Positions 11,089-21,907 of a stretch of 64,000 bases of DNA are shown one piece after another. The translations under genes were made by a program, and so were the position numbers. Source of the DNA: Desmodesmus armatus (taxonomy: Eukaryota > Chlorophyta > Chlorophyceae > Sphaeropleales > Scenedesmaceae); the NCBI GenBank assembly GCA_007449985.2, contig VIIQ02000184.1, positions 62,001 to 126,000 of the forward strand, in the 5' to 3' direction. The notes beneath the pieces were generated by a model that was given only the letters and a program-made list of their open reading frames with translations, had not been told where the DNA came from and searched no databases. The first letter of the stretch is position 1; every line of letters starts with the position of its first letter.

Positions 11089-13105
11089 GTCTTGAAGAGG
11101 AGAAGCTGAACGTTGAAACTTGCGTGTCAAAAGCAGGCAAACAGAGGAGCAAAAGGTAGTGGAAAATACAGGGGGTGGACAATGAATCTCGCGGGTGTTG
11201 CAGTCAGCTGTAGAGCAAGTCCTAAGGAACAAAGTGATATGCTTGAAAAGTGCAGCCTTGCTCTGGTGTTTCCGCAATTTGAATAAACGTATGCCCCGCT
11301 GCGCAGATTGGCGGTAAGCGGAATTCTCGTTTTTTCGGCCCAGCTGGCCCCAGCACTGGCTCTCAGATATTTGTCCTGTATCTCTGCAAGGCCGTGCTAG
11401 CTTGTGCCTTGTATCTGTGCGGTGTACATGCAGCAAGAGCGAAGTATTGCTGCAGTGAGATTGTGCTGTCCCGCCCTGTACTGTGTTGGAGCGGTGAAAT
11501 TGGCATTCTGGGACCAGGGGTAACTGATGTGACCTTCAGCATACTGTACCACATAAAGGCCTCACCGCGGGCTCATCTGCGTAGCTGATTCCGCTTGATA
11601 GTGTTGTTGTGAGTCGAAATGTGCTGCCAGTCGCTGCTGTGTGGTTGCTCTTTTGTCCGTGGTTGGCTGACGTAACCGTTGACTGTGTTTCTGGCGCTGC
11701 TGAGCCTCTCAGGGAGTCTTTGGACCGAGCTACGCGAGAACAGCCTGGCAAGCCTCGTAACTTTGTGGAAGGAATGCGCACATTAAACGCAATTGCTTTG
11801 CATAAGAACCGCTGCACACGAGTGCGTCTGCTTGGGCTGAGCCGGCGAAACCCCCAGAGAATCATTGTCCACCCCCCTGATACATCATATGGCTAACAAA
11901 CAAGGGATGATTTCGTCACGTTATTGTCGCTGACGCAGGCTGCCGGAGCAACCAGCGCCGTCGAAAACGTTGGAAGCGCGTGATGCTGCGAGCTTCACCA
12001 CACTCCTCGGCCTGATGCTTGATGCTGATCTGTGTCATGACACAGAGTGCGCCAGACTAATTGCGGTGCAGCGGTCGACGGGGCCGGACTGCAAAAAGCC
12101 AACCTTCTTCTAGCTTCTAGCTCTAGCGGACTGCAAAAAGCCAACCTTTTTCTAGCTTCTAGCTTCTAGCTTCTAGCTTCTAGCTTCTAGCTCTAGCTTC
12201 TAGCTTCTAGCTTCTAGCTTCTAGCTTCTAGTTCTAGCTTCTAGCTTCTAGCTTCTAGCTTCTAGCTCTAGCTTCTAGCTTCTAGCTTCTAGCTTCTAGC
12301 TTTCTAGCTGGTTCTAGCTAACATGATTGTTTTTGTTCCGGAGGAGAGGGAAGAGAGGGGTTTGGATTTTGAGAGTTTGGCGGAGACAGGGACCGGTGTC
12401 GTGGACCTTGCGGTTCCGGGAGCCGGGAGTTCAAGGTTTCGCGGTTTCAAGTTTTCAAGTTTTCAAGGTTTCGCGATTCCAGGATTTGGAAATTTAAGCT
12501 GTTGTGCATTTGTAACGTTTCTTTGTAACTTTGTACACGTTTGACGCAGCGGTGGCGATTTCGAGGACTCATCTTCGAGACTACCGCTAGTTGCCAGGCG
12601 ACAGTGCGCGCCTTAAGCACGCCACAAAACGTTTTGCTAATGTTGAAAAAGCTTTGACTCTTTTATTTTGGTCGCATGAACTGCGCTTGCGTGCACGCTG
12701 TCTGACTGACTGTGACTGCGCATGAGTCAAATGTTGACCGGTGCTTGCTGTGGTTTCGTATACGGTACTCAAGCGTTGGTCCAATCCAAGTATGATTACT
12801 TCAGCATTCTTGAGGTTTTTCAGAAGTTGTGTCGGCAAGTCAAATCAAGGAATTCGGTGCTACAGTATCTTCCGAGTTGTCAGAACACCTTGGATAGAAG
12901 CAGTCAGCAGGAGAGGTCTCCTCACCTGGTCTCAAGCACTAGTTTAGGAGGTATGTATACCATAACGTATGCTCTTTTAACCAAACCTCTTGCAACTGGC
13001 ACCGCTTGTGGCCTTCTGTCTGTGAGTGTGGCTGTGTCTGTCGTCGCCCCCTCCACACAGTTGTCCCTTAGTCAATGTATGTTTTGCTGCTGCTGCAGGT
13101 CAGCC
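11089..13105. other. intergenic stretch with minisatellite; possible upstream exon of the LRR gene
   Basis: No independent gene was recognised at 11089-12080. A 42-bp unit starting ggactgcaaaaagcc is duplicated at 12086-12127 and from 12128, and leads into the heptanucleotide array. The frame of the downstream leucine-rich gene is open upstream to 12722, but that extension has no protein sense and contains GTGAGT near 13021 and an acceptor-like TGCTGCTGCTGCAG ending at 13098. Confidence 0.5.
12151..12306. repeat. AGCTTCT heptanucleotide minisatellite
   Basis: About 20 tandem copies of ttctagc (7 bp), with periodic 5-bp variants (tctagc, gttctagc). The unit contains CTAG and AGCT, so the strand is rich in short palindromes. 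It follows the duplicated 42-bp leader unit at 12086-12150. Confidence 0.9.
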
Positions 13106-14482
13106 ATGTCCTTATCCTTACTGCAGCTTCCTGACCCCTGCCTCTTGGCAGTGCTGCAGTGCTGTGCTGATGACCAGCACAGTCTGTTCAGCGCTGCCAG
13201 AGCGCACAGCAGGCTGCACCAAGCAGCTGTGATGGCACTGCGCAGCTTGAAGGCTCGGGTGACTAACCAGCAGCAGATTGACAGTCTGCTGCTGCACTTA
13301 GGGAGGCATGGCCAACATGTTGGTGACATCAACCTTGCAAATGGTTGTAACGCCGGCAGCCTTCATGGTGGCCATGTCTCCCTTCCCAACAGCAACCTGA
13401 TGCAGCTAACTGCACTTGACCTGAGTGGGTGGGGCCTGCAGCTGCAGTCGGGCAGTGGCAAACAGGGTGTGTTGGCAGGGAGGATGCCCCTCAAGCAGCT
13501 GCGGTTTTGGGACTGCGGGCTGCGTGATGGAGAGGAGGGGCTTGCATCAACGTTGCCCACCCTCCCCGGACTGCAACACCTTGCCTTTAGGTGGCCCTTT
13601 GTGTTTCCCTTTAGAAAGACTTTGCGCTTCCCGTTCACTGTGCTACAGCTGCTGCAGCACTTGACGCACCTTGAGCTTGATGATTTGGAGCTACAGAACC
13701 CCACCAACAGCCTGGCACAACTGCAAGGGCTGACAGGCATGCGGCACCTGCAGCTCAACTGCAGACAGGGCGGTTACATTGCAGCGACCACGCTGTCACC
13801 CATGCGGCACCTCACACACCTGGAGCTCACAGTAGCAGGCTTTGAGGCAGACGGCCTAGCGGGGCAGACCCAAATGCAGCACCTTTCCTTGAAGGGGCCG
13901 CCCCTGTGGGCTGATGATGACCTGATGGCACGCCATTCATGTGACATCAGTGGCGGCCAGTTGGGGCTGGCACAGCTTTTTGATCGTGTGCAGCAACTCC
14001 CACAGCTAACATACCTACGCTTTTTCAACACGCAGCAACCCACCAGCTGTGCGGCCTATGCAGCCCTGACAGCCAGCAGCAAGCTTGAAGGGTTGCTTCT
14101 GTCCTGCCAGCTGCCTCCTGGTGCGTGGGAGCACATGCTTCCGGCTGGCAGGCAGCTGCCGCACCTGCATTGCCTGTACATCAATGACATGATCCGCCTT
14201 TCAGGCCAAGCAGCAACACCACCAGGCACACGCCTTGTCAGCTGCTGCCCTGAGTTGCAATACCTTGGGCTGCATGCATTTCCAGACAGCCTACCAGTTG
14301 AGCTGGAGGTGCTGACTCAGCTGACAGGGCTTAGGCACCTAGGGTTTTGGGATCCACGCCCAACACAGGGGCTGCTGCTGCAGCTGACTCACCTTCAGGG
14401 TTCGACAGCCTTGGACTACAAGTGCACTGTGCACATGGGAGGGACTCAAATGTCCCGAGAGTTTCGTTGCAAGGTGCGCTGA
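13106..14482 (+). CDS. F-box-like / leucine-rich repeat protein
   Basis: A 458-residue single open frame. The N-terminus (SLLQLPDPCLLAVLQCC, residues about 3-20) resembles an F-box-type helix and is followed by an AARAHSRLHQAA segment. From residue about 85 to the end there are irregular leucine-rich repeats (LTALDLSGW, LKQLRFWDC, LTHLELDDL, MRHLQL, LQYLGLHAF). This layout matches a large family in scenedesmacean algae; F-box proteins usually recruit substrates to SCF ubiquitin ligases, but no partner can be read here. The ATG at 13106 was chosen because the protein pattern begins there and a good splice acceptor ends at 13098. An upstream non-coding exon is therefore possible. The frame is intact, and the family assignment is from pattern memory. 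Confidence 0.75.
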   Translation: MSLSLLQLPDPCLLAVLQCCADDQHSLFSAARAHSRLHQAAVMALRSLKARVTNQQQIDSLLLHLGRHGQHVGDINLANGCNAGSLHGGHVSLPNSNLMQLTALDLSGWGLQLQSGSGKQGVLAGRMPLKQLRFWDCGLRDGEEGLASTLPTLPGLQHLAFRWPFVFPFRKTLRFPFTVLQLLQHLTHLELDDLELQNPTNSLAQLQGLTGMRHLQLNCRQGGYIAATTLSPMRHLTHLELTVAGFEADGLAGQTQMQHLSLKGPPLWADDDLMARHSCDISGGQLGLAQLFDRVQQLPQLTYLRFFNTQQPTSCAAYAALTASSKLEGLLLSCQLPPGAWEHMLPAGRQLPHLHCLYINDMIRLSGQAATPPGTRLVSCCPELQYLGLHAFPDSLPVELEVLTQLTGLRHLGFWDPRPTQGLLLQLTHLQGSTALDYKCTVHMGGTQMSREFRCKVR

Positions 14483-15395
14483 AGTGTGGTTTGTGCTCAC
14501 TCCTTTTGCTTAGGGGCTCCCTAGTGGAAGTTCATGTCCTGCACTTGCGCCATTATGCCGCTGCAGCGCTACTGCGTCAACAGCTTGAGTCACGATAGTA
14601 CCGTGAACCTGAGCTCAGCATACCTGAGACGAGAGCAGGCCACTGGTCCCATGGAAGCAGCCGCATGCCTGTTTTTTTGCTCAACCGAAGGGGTCACTGA
14701 CCATGCCGCTGATCATGGCATGATGTACATGCACTGCATGAAAAGTGGCCTTCTGCTGCTGTGCAGGACCCTGGTGATGAGCCTGTGTGGCGTCAAGTGC
14801 TGCAGTGCTGCCTTCATCACAGCGACCCTCAGCTGGTGCAGCAAGCAACGGATGTGGCCCTGGCACAGATTGACCTGACAACAGAGTAGGCCAGGCGCAG
14901 TGCCTGTCTTACCTACGAACAGGGTCTGGCTGCATGGCAATGCACAAATCGGCGGAGCAGCCGGGCTGCTATGTTGGTGGTTGGTGCGTTTGTTTTTATT
15001 GGGTCAGTGTAGGCGGCTCCTGCCATTGACAAAAGCAGGGAATGATGGGTGCCAGGCAAGCCTGCTGTGAAATGCTGCATTTCGTGTAGTGGTGTGGTTT
15101 GAAACACGAACTTGTGTCTTGTTGGTGCAGCTGTGGATGCACCCTTCAGCCTATGTTCACCATGAGTGCGTTGGCCTCGGCCTCACAACAGTGCTGTTCT
15201 TATCCTTGTTGCCAACCATCAGTGTGTTTTCATTTGGCTTCCATGCAAATCATGCGCAAGGATTCACTGACATTTGGAGCCGACACAGCAATCATTGACG
15301 CTTGTGGGCCGGCAGCTGCCAGTAAGAGCTGGCCAGGTCCATGGGCAGTTGCCATGATGTGAATCTGCTACCCAGGTAACACACATATGAAGCGC
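14483..15395. other. no gene recognised
   Basis: Short overlapping open frames without protein sense. The minus strand at 15300-15375 may hold remnants of further exons of the secreted protein gene at 15396-15929, but no splice pair in phase was found. Confidence 0.5.
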
Positions 15396-15929
15396 TTATG
15401 CCTCCCCCTGTCCCTGCCCGGCAGTTTCGTTGGCGACGCTGATGTAAGCCAGCCTGAAGGTGCAGGTGCTGCAGAGCTCAAGCTTGCCCACCCTGTTCTG
15501 CAGGTCTATCACTGGCATGTCGTCAGCAGTTGCCCTGCTGCCGGCTGGACCTGTGAGTGTGACGTTCCTGCTTGTACTGACCGCAGCAGCAGCACACGTG
15601 GCACACAGCGCCTGGACGTGGCATGCATGGAACATGTGCCAGCTGAGCACCAGCATGCATCATAGTACAGCTCAAGGAGGGATCAGACGTACAACACCCC
15701 CGGCACAAACACCCCGAGCATGCGTCGCTGCCACGGCAATCACACACCGGGCTATAACCAGCGGCGCGGTTTCATAGGGCTCAAAGTCAGGGCCCATGGC
15801 CACATCATTCAGCAGCACAATCTCCTCTGCTGTTGACTGCAGGGCTGCTAGCAGCTCAGCTGACGTGCTGACGTTGACAGCAGCAGCTGTGGTGACCAGC
15901 AGCTGCAGCAGCAGCACGACCAACACCAT
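15396..15929 (-). CDS. short secreted protein, resembling the start of algal beta-helix (pectin-lyase-like) proteins
   Basis: Two exons: 15929-15748 and 15567-15396, joined at CCCG|GTGTGT and AAGCAG|GAAC in phase, giving 117 residues. Residues 1-17 (MVLVVLLLQLLVTTAAA) form a clear signal peptide. The rest (STSAELLAAL, IVLLNDVAM, RNVTLTGPAG, LCSTCTFRLAYISVAN) has the pattern of N-terminal segments of large secreted algal proteins predicted to fold as parallel beta-helices, where such motifs repeat. Here the reading ends with TAA after ANETAGQGQGEA, so the gene is either a truncated member or its later exons were missed. It probably acts outside the cell or in the secretory pathway; no enzymatic residue can be named. 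Confidence 0.6.
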
Positions 15930-16463
15930 GGCGCTGTCTGTGGCATTTCAAGGCTGCAGCAACTTTATCATGATCCAGCAGCGATCAGAGAGAGAGGCAG
16001 CTGCATTGCAGTTTTTTTATGGCAGTGCAAGCAGCAACAGAAAAAAAACTGCCACCCTGGCAGAAACCAAAACAAAGAGGCTGTGTGTGGCTGTGCTAGT
16101 AGGACTAGTAAACTGTGCAAAACAGAAGCATAAGACAACACAGTGTTCAATTCCCTCTTTGGCAACGGGCCAGCACAACCCTGCAGTTGCAAAAGCCTGA
16201 AAATGCAACAGGAAGGCAGACATCCTGAGGATTCCTCTCATCAACTATTGTACTTGTTGATTTGTTTTCCTCTCGACGCTCGTCCTAGCACAGGCTCTTG
16301 CATCGATGGGTGCTGAGCAAGCACTGAGATTGATCTGCAGCACAAGTTTGCAGGAACAGAGAGCTGCTGCATTTAACGCCTCTCATCAAGCCAGTTTCAA
16401 CTTCTGCAACCAACGAGCAGTCCTCCAGGCAGTTAGGCAGGGACAGGAGCAGCAGAACCAGGG
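15930..16463. other. intergenic, divergent between the secreted-protein gene and the membrane-protein gene
   Basis: No coding sequence recognised. The stretch lies head-to-head between two predicted genes and probably carries their promoters. No TATA box or known motif is obvious. Confidence 0.4.
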
Positions 16464-18440
16464 ATGCACCCGTATCTGCTGCGCCTCACGCCACGGGAGC
16501 ATGAGCAGGCCTTCTTCAGCCAGGTGCGGGGTGGCGGCGCAGTACACGTTATTCTTTACCACAGGCTGGGCCCCAGGACGTTTCCTGTGCGTCCTTTCAC
16601 TGTATGCACGTGTGACAGCCTCAATGCACACACAACCCCACACCCCGCAGTTGCCTCACAATCTGCTGCTGCTGTGTCACTGTGCTCATGCAGTTTGAGC
16701 AGCTTGACCTGATCAATGGGGTCATAACTCCGTTCGTAATGGCCTTCTACTTGTCCCTGTTTCAGACAGACCAGCTGCCAGCAGTCTACGGTGCTGTGCT
16801 GATGCTGAAGGGATATCAGCTGCTGACTCTTGTGCTGCCGTCGGCACGCCAGGTTCGGGCACACGCGCGAGTCAGGTAGGCACACATCTGTCCCCACTGG
16901 GGCTGGGCCAGCACAACAAAAAACACGCAGTGGGCACCCAGCACATATACCCACCCACCGCTGCGATCGTCGCCCTTCCATGCTGTGGTGCCAGCACAGG
17001 TACCCTCTTCTCCTGACAGAGCGCCTACTGCGCCAGCTGCTGGCGACGCCCTTGATTAGACGTGGCGCGCGCTTCAGGGAGTGGGTGAACCTAACAACAG
17101 CAACCAACTCGCCAGCTTTTATCGCCGTCAAGATGCTCCTGTGAGTCCATACTGCCTGCACCAAGGGTCCAGCACAGCACGTCCAGCAGCTTTGGAAGTG
17201 CTTGAGCGGCGGGGAAACAACTGCAGATTTGCGGGGTGTGTGAGGGCTTTGTTGCTGATTGTGTCTGCCCCGGATAAAGGGCAGCAGCCACGGCGTCGCG
17301 TCCTGTGACGCTGATCTGGGGTCAGTTTCAGTGCTTCTGTGCTGCGTGTGGCTGCTACCCTCATGCTGCAGGGTCTTGAGTGGCCTCTGGGTGGTGTACC
17401 CATTCAGTGAGTGAACCTTGCAGGCTGCTGCTTGAATGGGGCATGCAGCAACGGTGCCAGCATTGAGTGGGCTCTGCAGGCTATTGCTTGGATCGTGCAA
17501 GCAGCAACGGTGCCGACCGTGGCACCGCTGCGTCGACCATGTTGTCTCAGAGCCTGGCCTACGATGCAGCCCACGTCGCTTACAACGGCCCCTGTGTGCG
17601 TGTGCCTGTGCCTGTGCCTGTCTGCTTGCAGCCTTCTTCCTGCCTCTGGATATCGTCTCTCAGGGCCTTGTCAACACCTTGTTCATGCTTGTCCACCTGC
17701 CGCCCGCCCTGGCACAAGTGGCATACGTGCCTGCCATGCTTGTCAGCAGCTGGCCTCAGCTGGTATGGCTGCAATGGCTGCTGGAGTATCCTTGCAGCGC
17801 AGCAGCAGCCTACGCCCAAACTGTCCTGCAGGGCGCGGCCGGCAGCGGCTCCTGCGGTGCGTGTGGAGACAGCAGCCACAGCCACAGCGCGCAGACGTGT
17901 CCATCGCAGCCGCTGCTGTTGGATCAGCCCGCGCGCCTGATGACTGTGCAGCTTAGCGAGAGATGGGCCGCGGCTGCTGCTGCGGCTGCTGCTGCGGCCG
18001 GGACCCCTGCAGGACTAGCGCCAGACCTTGAGAGCACAGCTGGCCGACTGATTCTGGCTCTCAGTGCTTTCTGGATGCTGTTTGCTGTTTGGTACGGGCC
18101 CCTGTTCTTGTCGTGGTGCCTGGAGCGCCACATGAAGTCGCGGTTTGTTGCACGCATGCTGGCAGGCAGGCAGCGGCAGGCGCAGCAGGTGCAGGCGGGC
18201 AGTGCGGGCGGTGGTGCCGGTGCAACCAACACCGTGGCTGCCAGCAGCCGCGCCAAGCAGGTTGATGCATTGCCGGCAGAGCTTGGTCCTCCTGGGGAGC
18301 CCCCGCTGTTCCCCCGGGCACTGTTTCTGCACATTGGGTCAGCAGCAGTGGCCTGCTTTGTGGCGGCTGAGCTGCTGGTCCTGCTGTGTGTGCGGGTACC
18401 TTCAGTTGCAGGCATGCTGTGGCCTCAGGAGGTGTTCTAG
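16464..18440 (+). CDS. multi-pass membrane protein, multi-exon, unknown family
   Basis: The exon model is 16464-16523, 16694-16875, 17000-17140 and 17480-18440. It uses CAG|GTGCGG, CAG|GTAGGC and CCT|GTGAGT donors with good acceptors, and the phases close to give about 447 residues. Hydrophobic segments occur in exon 2 (LINGVITPFVMAFYLSLF; VYGAVLMLKGYQLLTLVL), early in exon 4 (FFLPLDIVSQGLVNTLFMLV; LVSSWPQLVWLQWLLEY) and near the end (LILALSAFWMLFAVWYGPL; IGSAAVACFVAAELLVLLCV). A poly-Ala run and a Gly/Ala linker separate the late segments. The start of exon 4 is uncertain: the region 17424-17630 has two similar acceptor contexts and a CTGTGC-rich tract encoding an odd CACACAC stretch that may really be intron. 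Upstream exons may exist. No family is recognised. Confidence 0.6.
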
Positions 18441-20542
18441 GCAGCGCCAGCGTCAGTGGCTTTGCTTGTGGGCACAGACGCGCGTGCGTCTTGCTGCGCG
18501 GTGTCTTGCCTTGGGATTGTCCCAGATGGTGCTTTAGGAAGGACTGGCTGATCAGGGGTGCAGCACTGTCTGATGTGTTTCAAAAGGGTTGGTGGATAGG
18601 TTGGCTGGTGATGGATAGTAAGAGTGACCACATCTGGGTTTGTCGGGGTGGTGCGCATGAGGTTTTTGATGCTAGTGTTACTCCAGTGCTGGAGGTTGAT
18701 CTTGTGCACGCACGAATGTGCAAATGCTGGTACTGTCCAGGGTTTATGTGTGTGCTGTCAAAGGTTCTTTGCGTGTGGTGCCTCTTGGTACCCGGCTGGA
18801 GATTGATCTTTTGCACGCACGAGTGTGCAAATGCTGGTACTGTCCAGGGTTTATGTGTGCTGTCAAAGGGTTCTTTGCGTGTGGTGCCTCTTGGTACCCG
18901 CTTTCAAACTGCTCCTGACTGCCCATCTGGACTCTCAGAGACCCACTATGCTTCGTGCCTGGCTGGCTAGCCAAGGAGTTGTATCGTGCTGCCGGCATGA
19001 GGGGCACTGGCTCTCAATACCAGACTTGTGACCCGCTTGTGACTTTGTGACCCGCTGATGTGTGGCCACCTGCCTGCTGCCCTGTCATGGCTTGCTTTGT
19101 TGAGCAGAGGGGTGTCCATGTCGGACAGTCACATGTGTGCGGGTATCCAGTCATGCGCGTAAGTGCGTGATTGCTTCATTGTGGTTCAAAACACATGAAT
19201 GCATGCATGCGTCATTCACGATCCATATGCTGAGGGTGGTGTGGGGTTGCAGTGTGTGGTGACATACCTCTTCAATGACTTGTCATTGCTTTGCCACAGC
19301 TAGCTGTGACCTTATGGAGGCATGCCAAGTATTGTGCATTCTGTGCTGTTTCATGACAATTTGGAGTGCAATGTCTTGTACGTACCTGGTTGGGTGTTTT
19401 ACCCTCTTATTGCCGGCGCTGTCTCAGGGGCCCTTGCTCCACCCTCGCAAGAAGGGTGTGTTGCCTCACAGTGGGCTGTGCAGTGGCCTGCCTTGCACCT
19501 GTGTAGTGGTTGCAGTGATACTGTCTGCAGATTCACCCTTGGGCTGTAACCCTTGGTGTTGCAGCACAGGGTCTAACCATGCAGAACCCTCTTGCCTGCT
19601 GGCACCCTACTAAATGGTGGCCAGTCAGAGAAATCACAGATAGAGGTGGTTCTTTGCTTCTGTTGTGGCTAAGGTGGCATGTTCTTGTCGGCTGTTCTGT
19701 CCGTTTGTTTTTTGTTATGTTCGTTGGGGTGCTTGCAGGGTTATTGTTATGTTACCACTGGACCTATGCGCCTGCCCTTGCTTGAGAGACTGCTGGTTTA
19801 TGAGACTGTTGATTTTGGGCGGCTTTTGTATGATTAGGGTAGGCGGGCTGGAAGCTTGCAAAGGGCACTGTGGTGCCAACCTGTTGCTCACCTGTCCCTT
19901 GGAGGGGGGGGGGGCAAGGTGGTAGTCCGGTAGCTCGTGGAGTGACAGGATGAGCTGCAGCTTTGCTATAGGACTAAGCTGGCTCAGAGTGGGTGCTGTG
20001 CCCTTAGGTAGGACATCAGGAGGCATGCAGTTGTTGGTGTGCAGTGTTACCAATACCAATATTGCAGGGGGTCAACCCTCTTCCCCGGCACTAGCCAGCG
20101 AGCAGATCTGCTCATGGGGGCTTTCACATGTATTAGCACCCTTCCTCTTAGCATTCTGTGGGCGATTGAAATCACCCGCACAAGTACAGTTACAGTGTTG
20201 TGTGTTGTCATGATCAGGCGTAAGCATCGTGTGCAGGCATGCTGATCGTGTGAGGTACAGACGGCTGTGCAGTGTGATGTCAAAGGCGGGCCGCCCTTGT
20301 GGTTGAAAATGCTACCCGGTCCCTGCAGCTTGGTCTGTCACTGCGACATGTGACGTGTTGCTGTACAAAGTTGGGGTTCAACAATGGTGACATACTGTGC
20401 TGCTACACCTGGCTGTATGTGCCGCCCCAAGCCTTGGTGGCACATTCAATCAATTGAAGTACACTAGGGTGCATATGCCGTGTCTGTGTGTGTGTGTCTG
20501 GTTTGGGTTTGTGGTGGGAGTGTGCGGTGCTGCTTTGCGCAG
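18441..20542. other. intergenic, no gene recognised
   Basis: Besides the tandem duplication at 18688-18899, there is a G-run (about 19905-19914) and short repeats of 'gtgacccgctt' (about 19028-19055). Open frames here lack protein sense. Confidence 0.5.
18688..18899. repeat. tandem duplication, unit about 106 bp
   Basis: Units 18688-18794 and 18795-18899 are nearly identical (gctggag-ttgatctt...cttggtaccc), differing by a few substitutions and a 2-bp indel. It lies 250 bp after the membrane-protein stop codon and does not appear to be coding. Confidence 0.85.
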
Positions 20543-20795
20543 TCTGGGAGTGGCGAGGGTGTGGTGGCGTCAGCCCCTGACGTGTGGGTGCAGCTGCTGG
20601 AGAAGTGCGCAACAGACCCCGCGGCACAGCCGGCAGTTGTTAGCTCCGTGTTGCGGCAGCTGCAGCAGCGGGAGCAGGTCGCCCAGCTGCAGCAGCAGCA
20701 CACACAGGAGCTGGCAGCGGCCAGGGCTGCTGAGCTTCGTGGGCAGATGCAAGCTGCAGAGGGCCTGGTGGAGGCTCTGGAAGGGCAGCTGCAGG
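20543..20795 (+). CDS. isolated coiled-coil exon of an unidentified gene
   Basis: After a strong pyrimidine-rich acceptor (tgctttgcgcag), about 84 codons read as a charged heptad-type coiled coil: VQLLEKCATDP, VLRQLQQREQVAQLQQQH, ELAAARAAELRGQMQAAEGL. It ends near a GA|GTGTG donor. No flanking exon was found on either side; the surrounding DNA reads as low-complexity sequence. It may be a captured or relic exon, or part of a gene with long introns. Confidence 0.4.
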
Positions 20796-21907
20796 AGTGT
20801 GTTGTGTGGCTGCTGGGGTGGGTGGGTGGGGTTGTGTGGTGTATTTGCTCTCTGTGCATGCAATCTTGTTATCCCCTTGGCCGGGGCTGCTGGCTTCTGC
20901 TGGTCGGGTGTACGCGACTGTGTGCTGTAGTGCACCAAGGAGGTGTATGGGTTAATACTCCCATGCTTTTTTTGGTCCGGGCGCTGGGCACCTCCTGGCT
21001 TAGGGGTGTTAGGCGTCTCCCATCGGTGTGAGGCTTTGCCTGGGGCTGCTGCGTGTACACATGTGTGGCCAGCCGGTGGGGTCCGCCCCCTGTACCTAAC
21101 AAAAAAAAGTGTGTTAGGCACAGCAACTTGTGGCACAGCCCAAAGATTTAACTGTGCACTGTTACTGTTACATGGTTCAGGCTGAGCCTGAACACCCCGT
21201 TACCGTGATGTCTTGTGAAACTGGTGGGTATGTCAGACAAGATCATACGCAACACTCAGCTATCGTCACCAGTGTGCGATAGCAGCACACAATCAAAGTA
21301 GGACAACTGCAACATCATACATCGTACTTATCATGCCAGAAGCAAAATGGCTGCCAACGCAATCCCACCACTCCTCAAGCACCTCACCAGCCACAAGTGA
21401 AGCTGCCATGCCCCAGCCCCAACACAGCATACACCGACAGCTGGTGATGCACATGTCTGCAGCAGCTCTAGCAACAACATTGGCCACATGCCAGGTGCTG
21501 ATTAGCAAAGTTATTGGAAGGTCGCACGAACGAAGCCTGGATATAGCTAGTTATCAACATCATGGAAGGGTGCACATGTTCAGAATTTCAACACACTGTG
21601 TGGCACCATGCCACCGACCGCTGCTGTGGCCGTCCCCGCACATTGAAGTGGAACCACTGCTGACGGCAGCGATGGCAGCTGCTGCATGTCTAGAGTGCCA
21701 GGTTGGCCAGCGCTGCTGCAACCTTCTGCACGACGTCAGTGTTGCTGTGCTCAAGGCGGTACCTGGAGAAGAGGGTTGCTATATGTTGCTGCCAGATTGT
21801 AAGAAGCTGCATTTTCCATTGAAACCGGCGGAGAACAAATCACAGACGTGACAGCTGCACGATCCAGGGACGTGCACCAACGCAGGACCCTCCCTCACAG
21901 CACACTA
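20796..21907. other. intergenic; downstream side of the WD40 gene
   Basis: No gene recognised. A minus-strand TGTAA, the usual poly(A) signal in green algae, occurs at about 21168-21172 on the 3' side of the WD40 gene. The block 20940-21060 resembles 43440-43560 (see findings). Confidence 0.4.
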
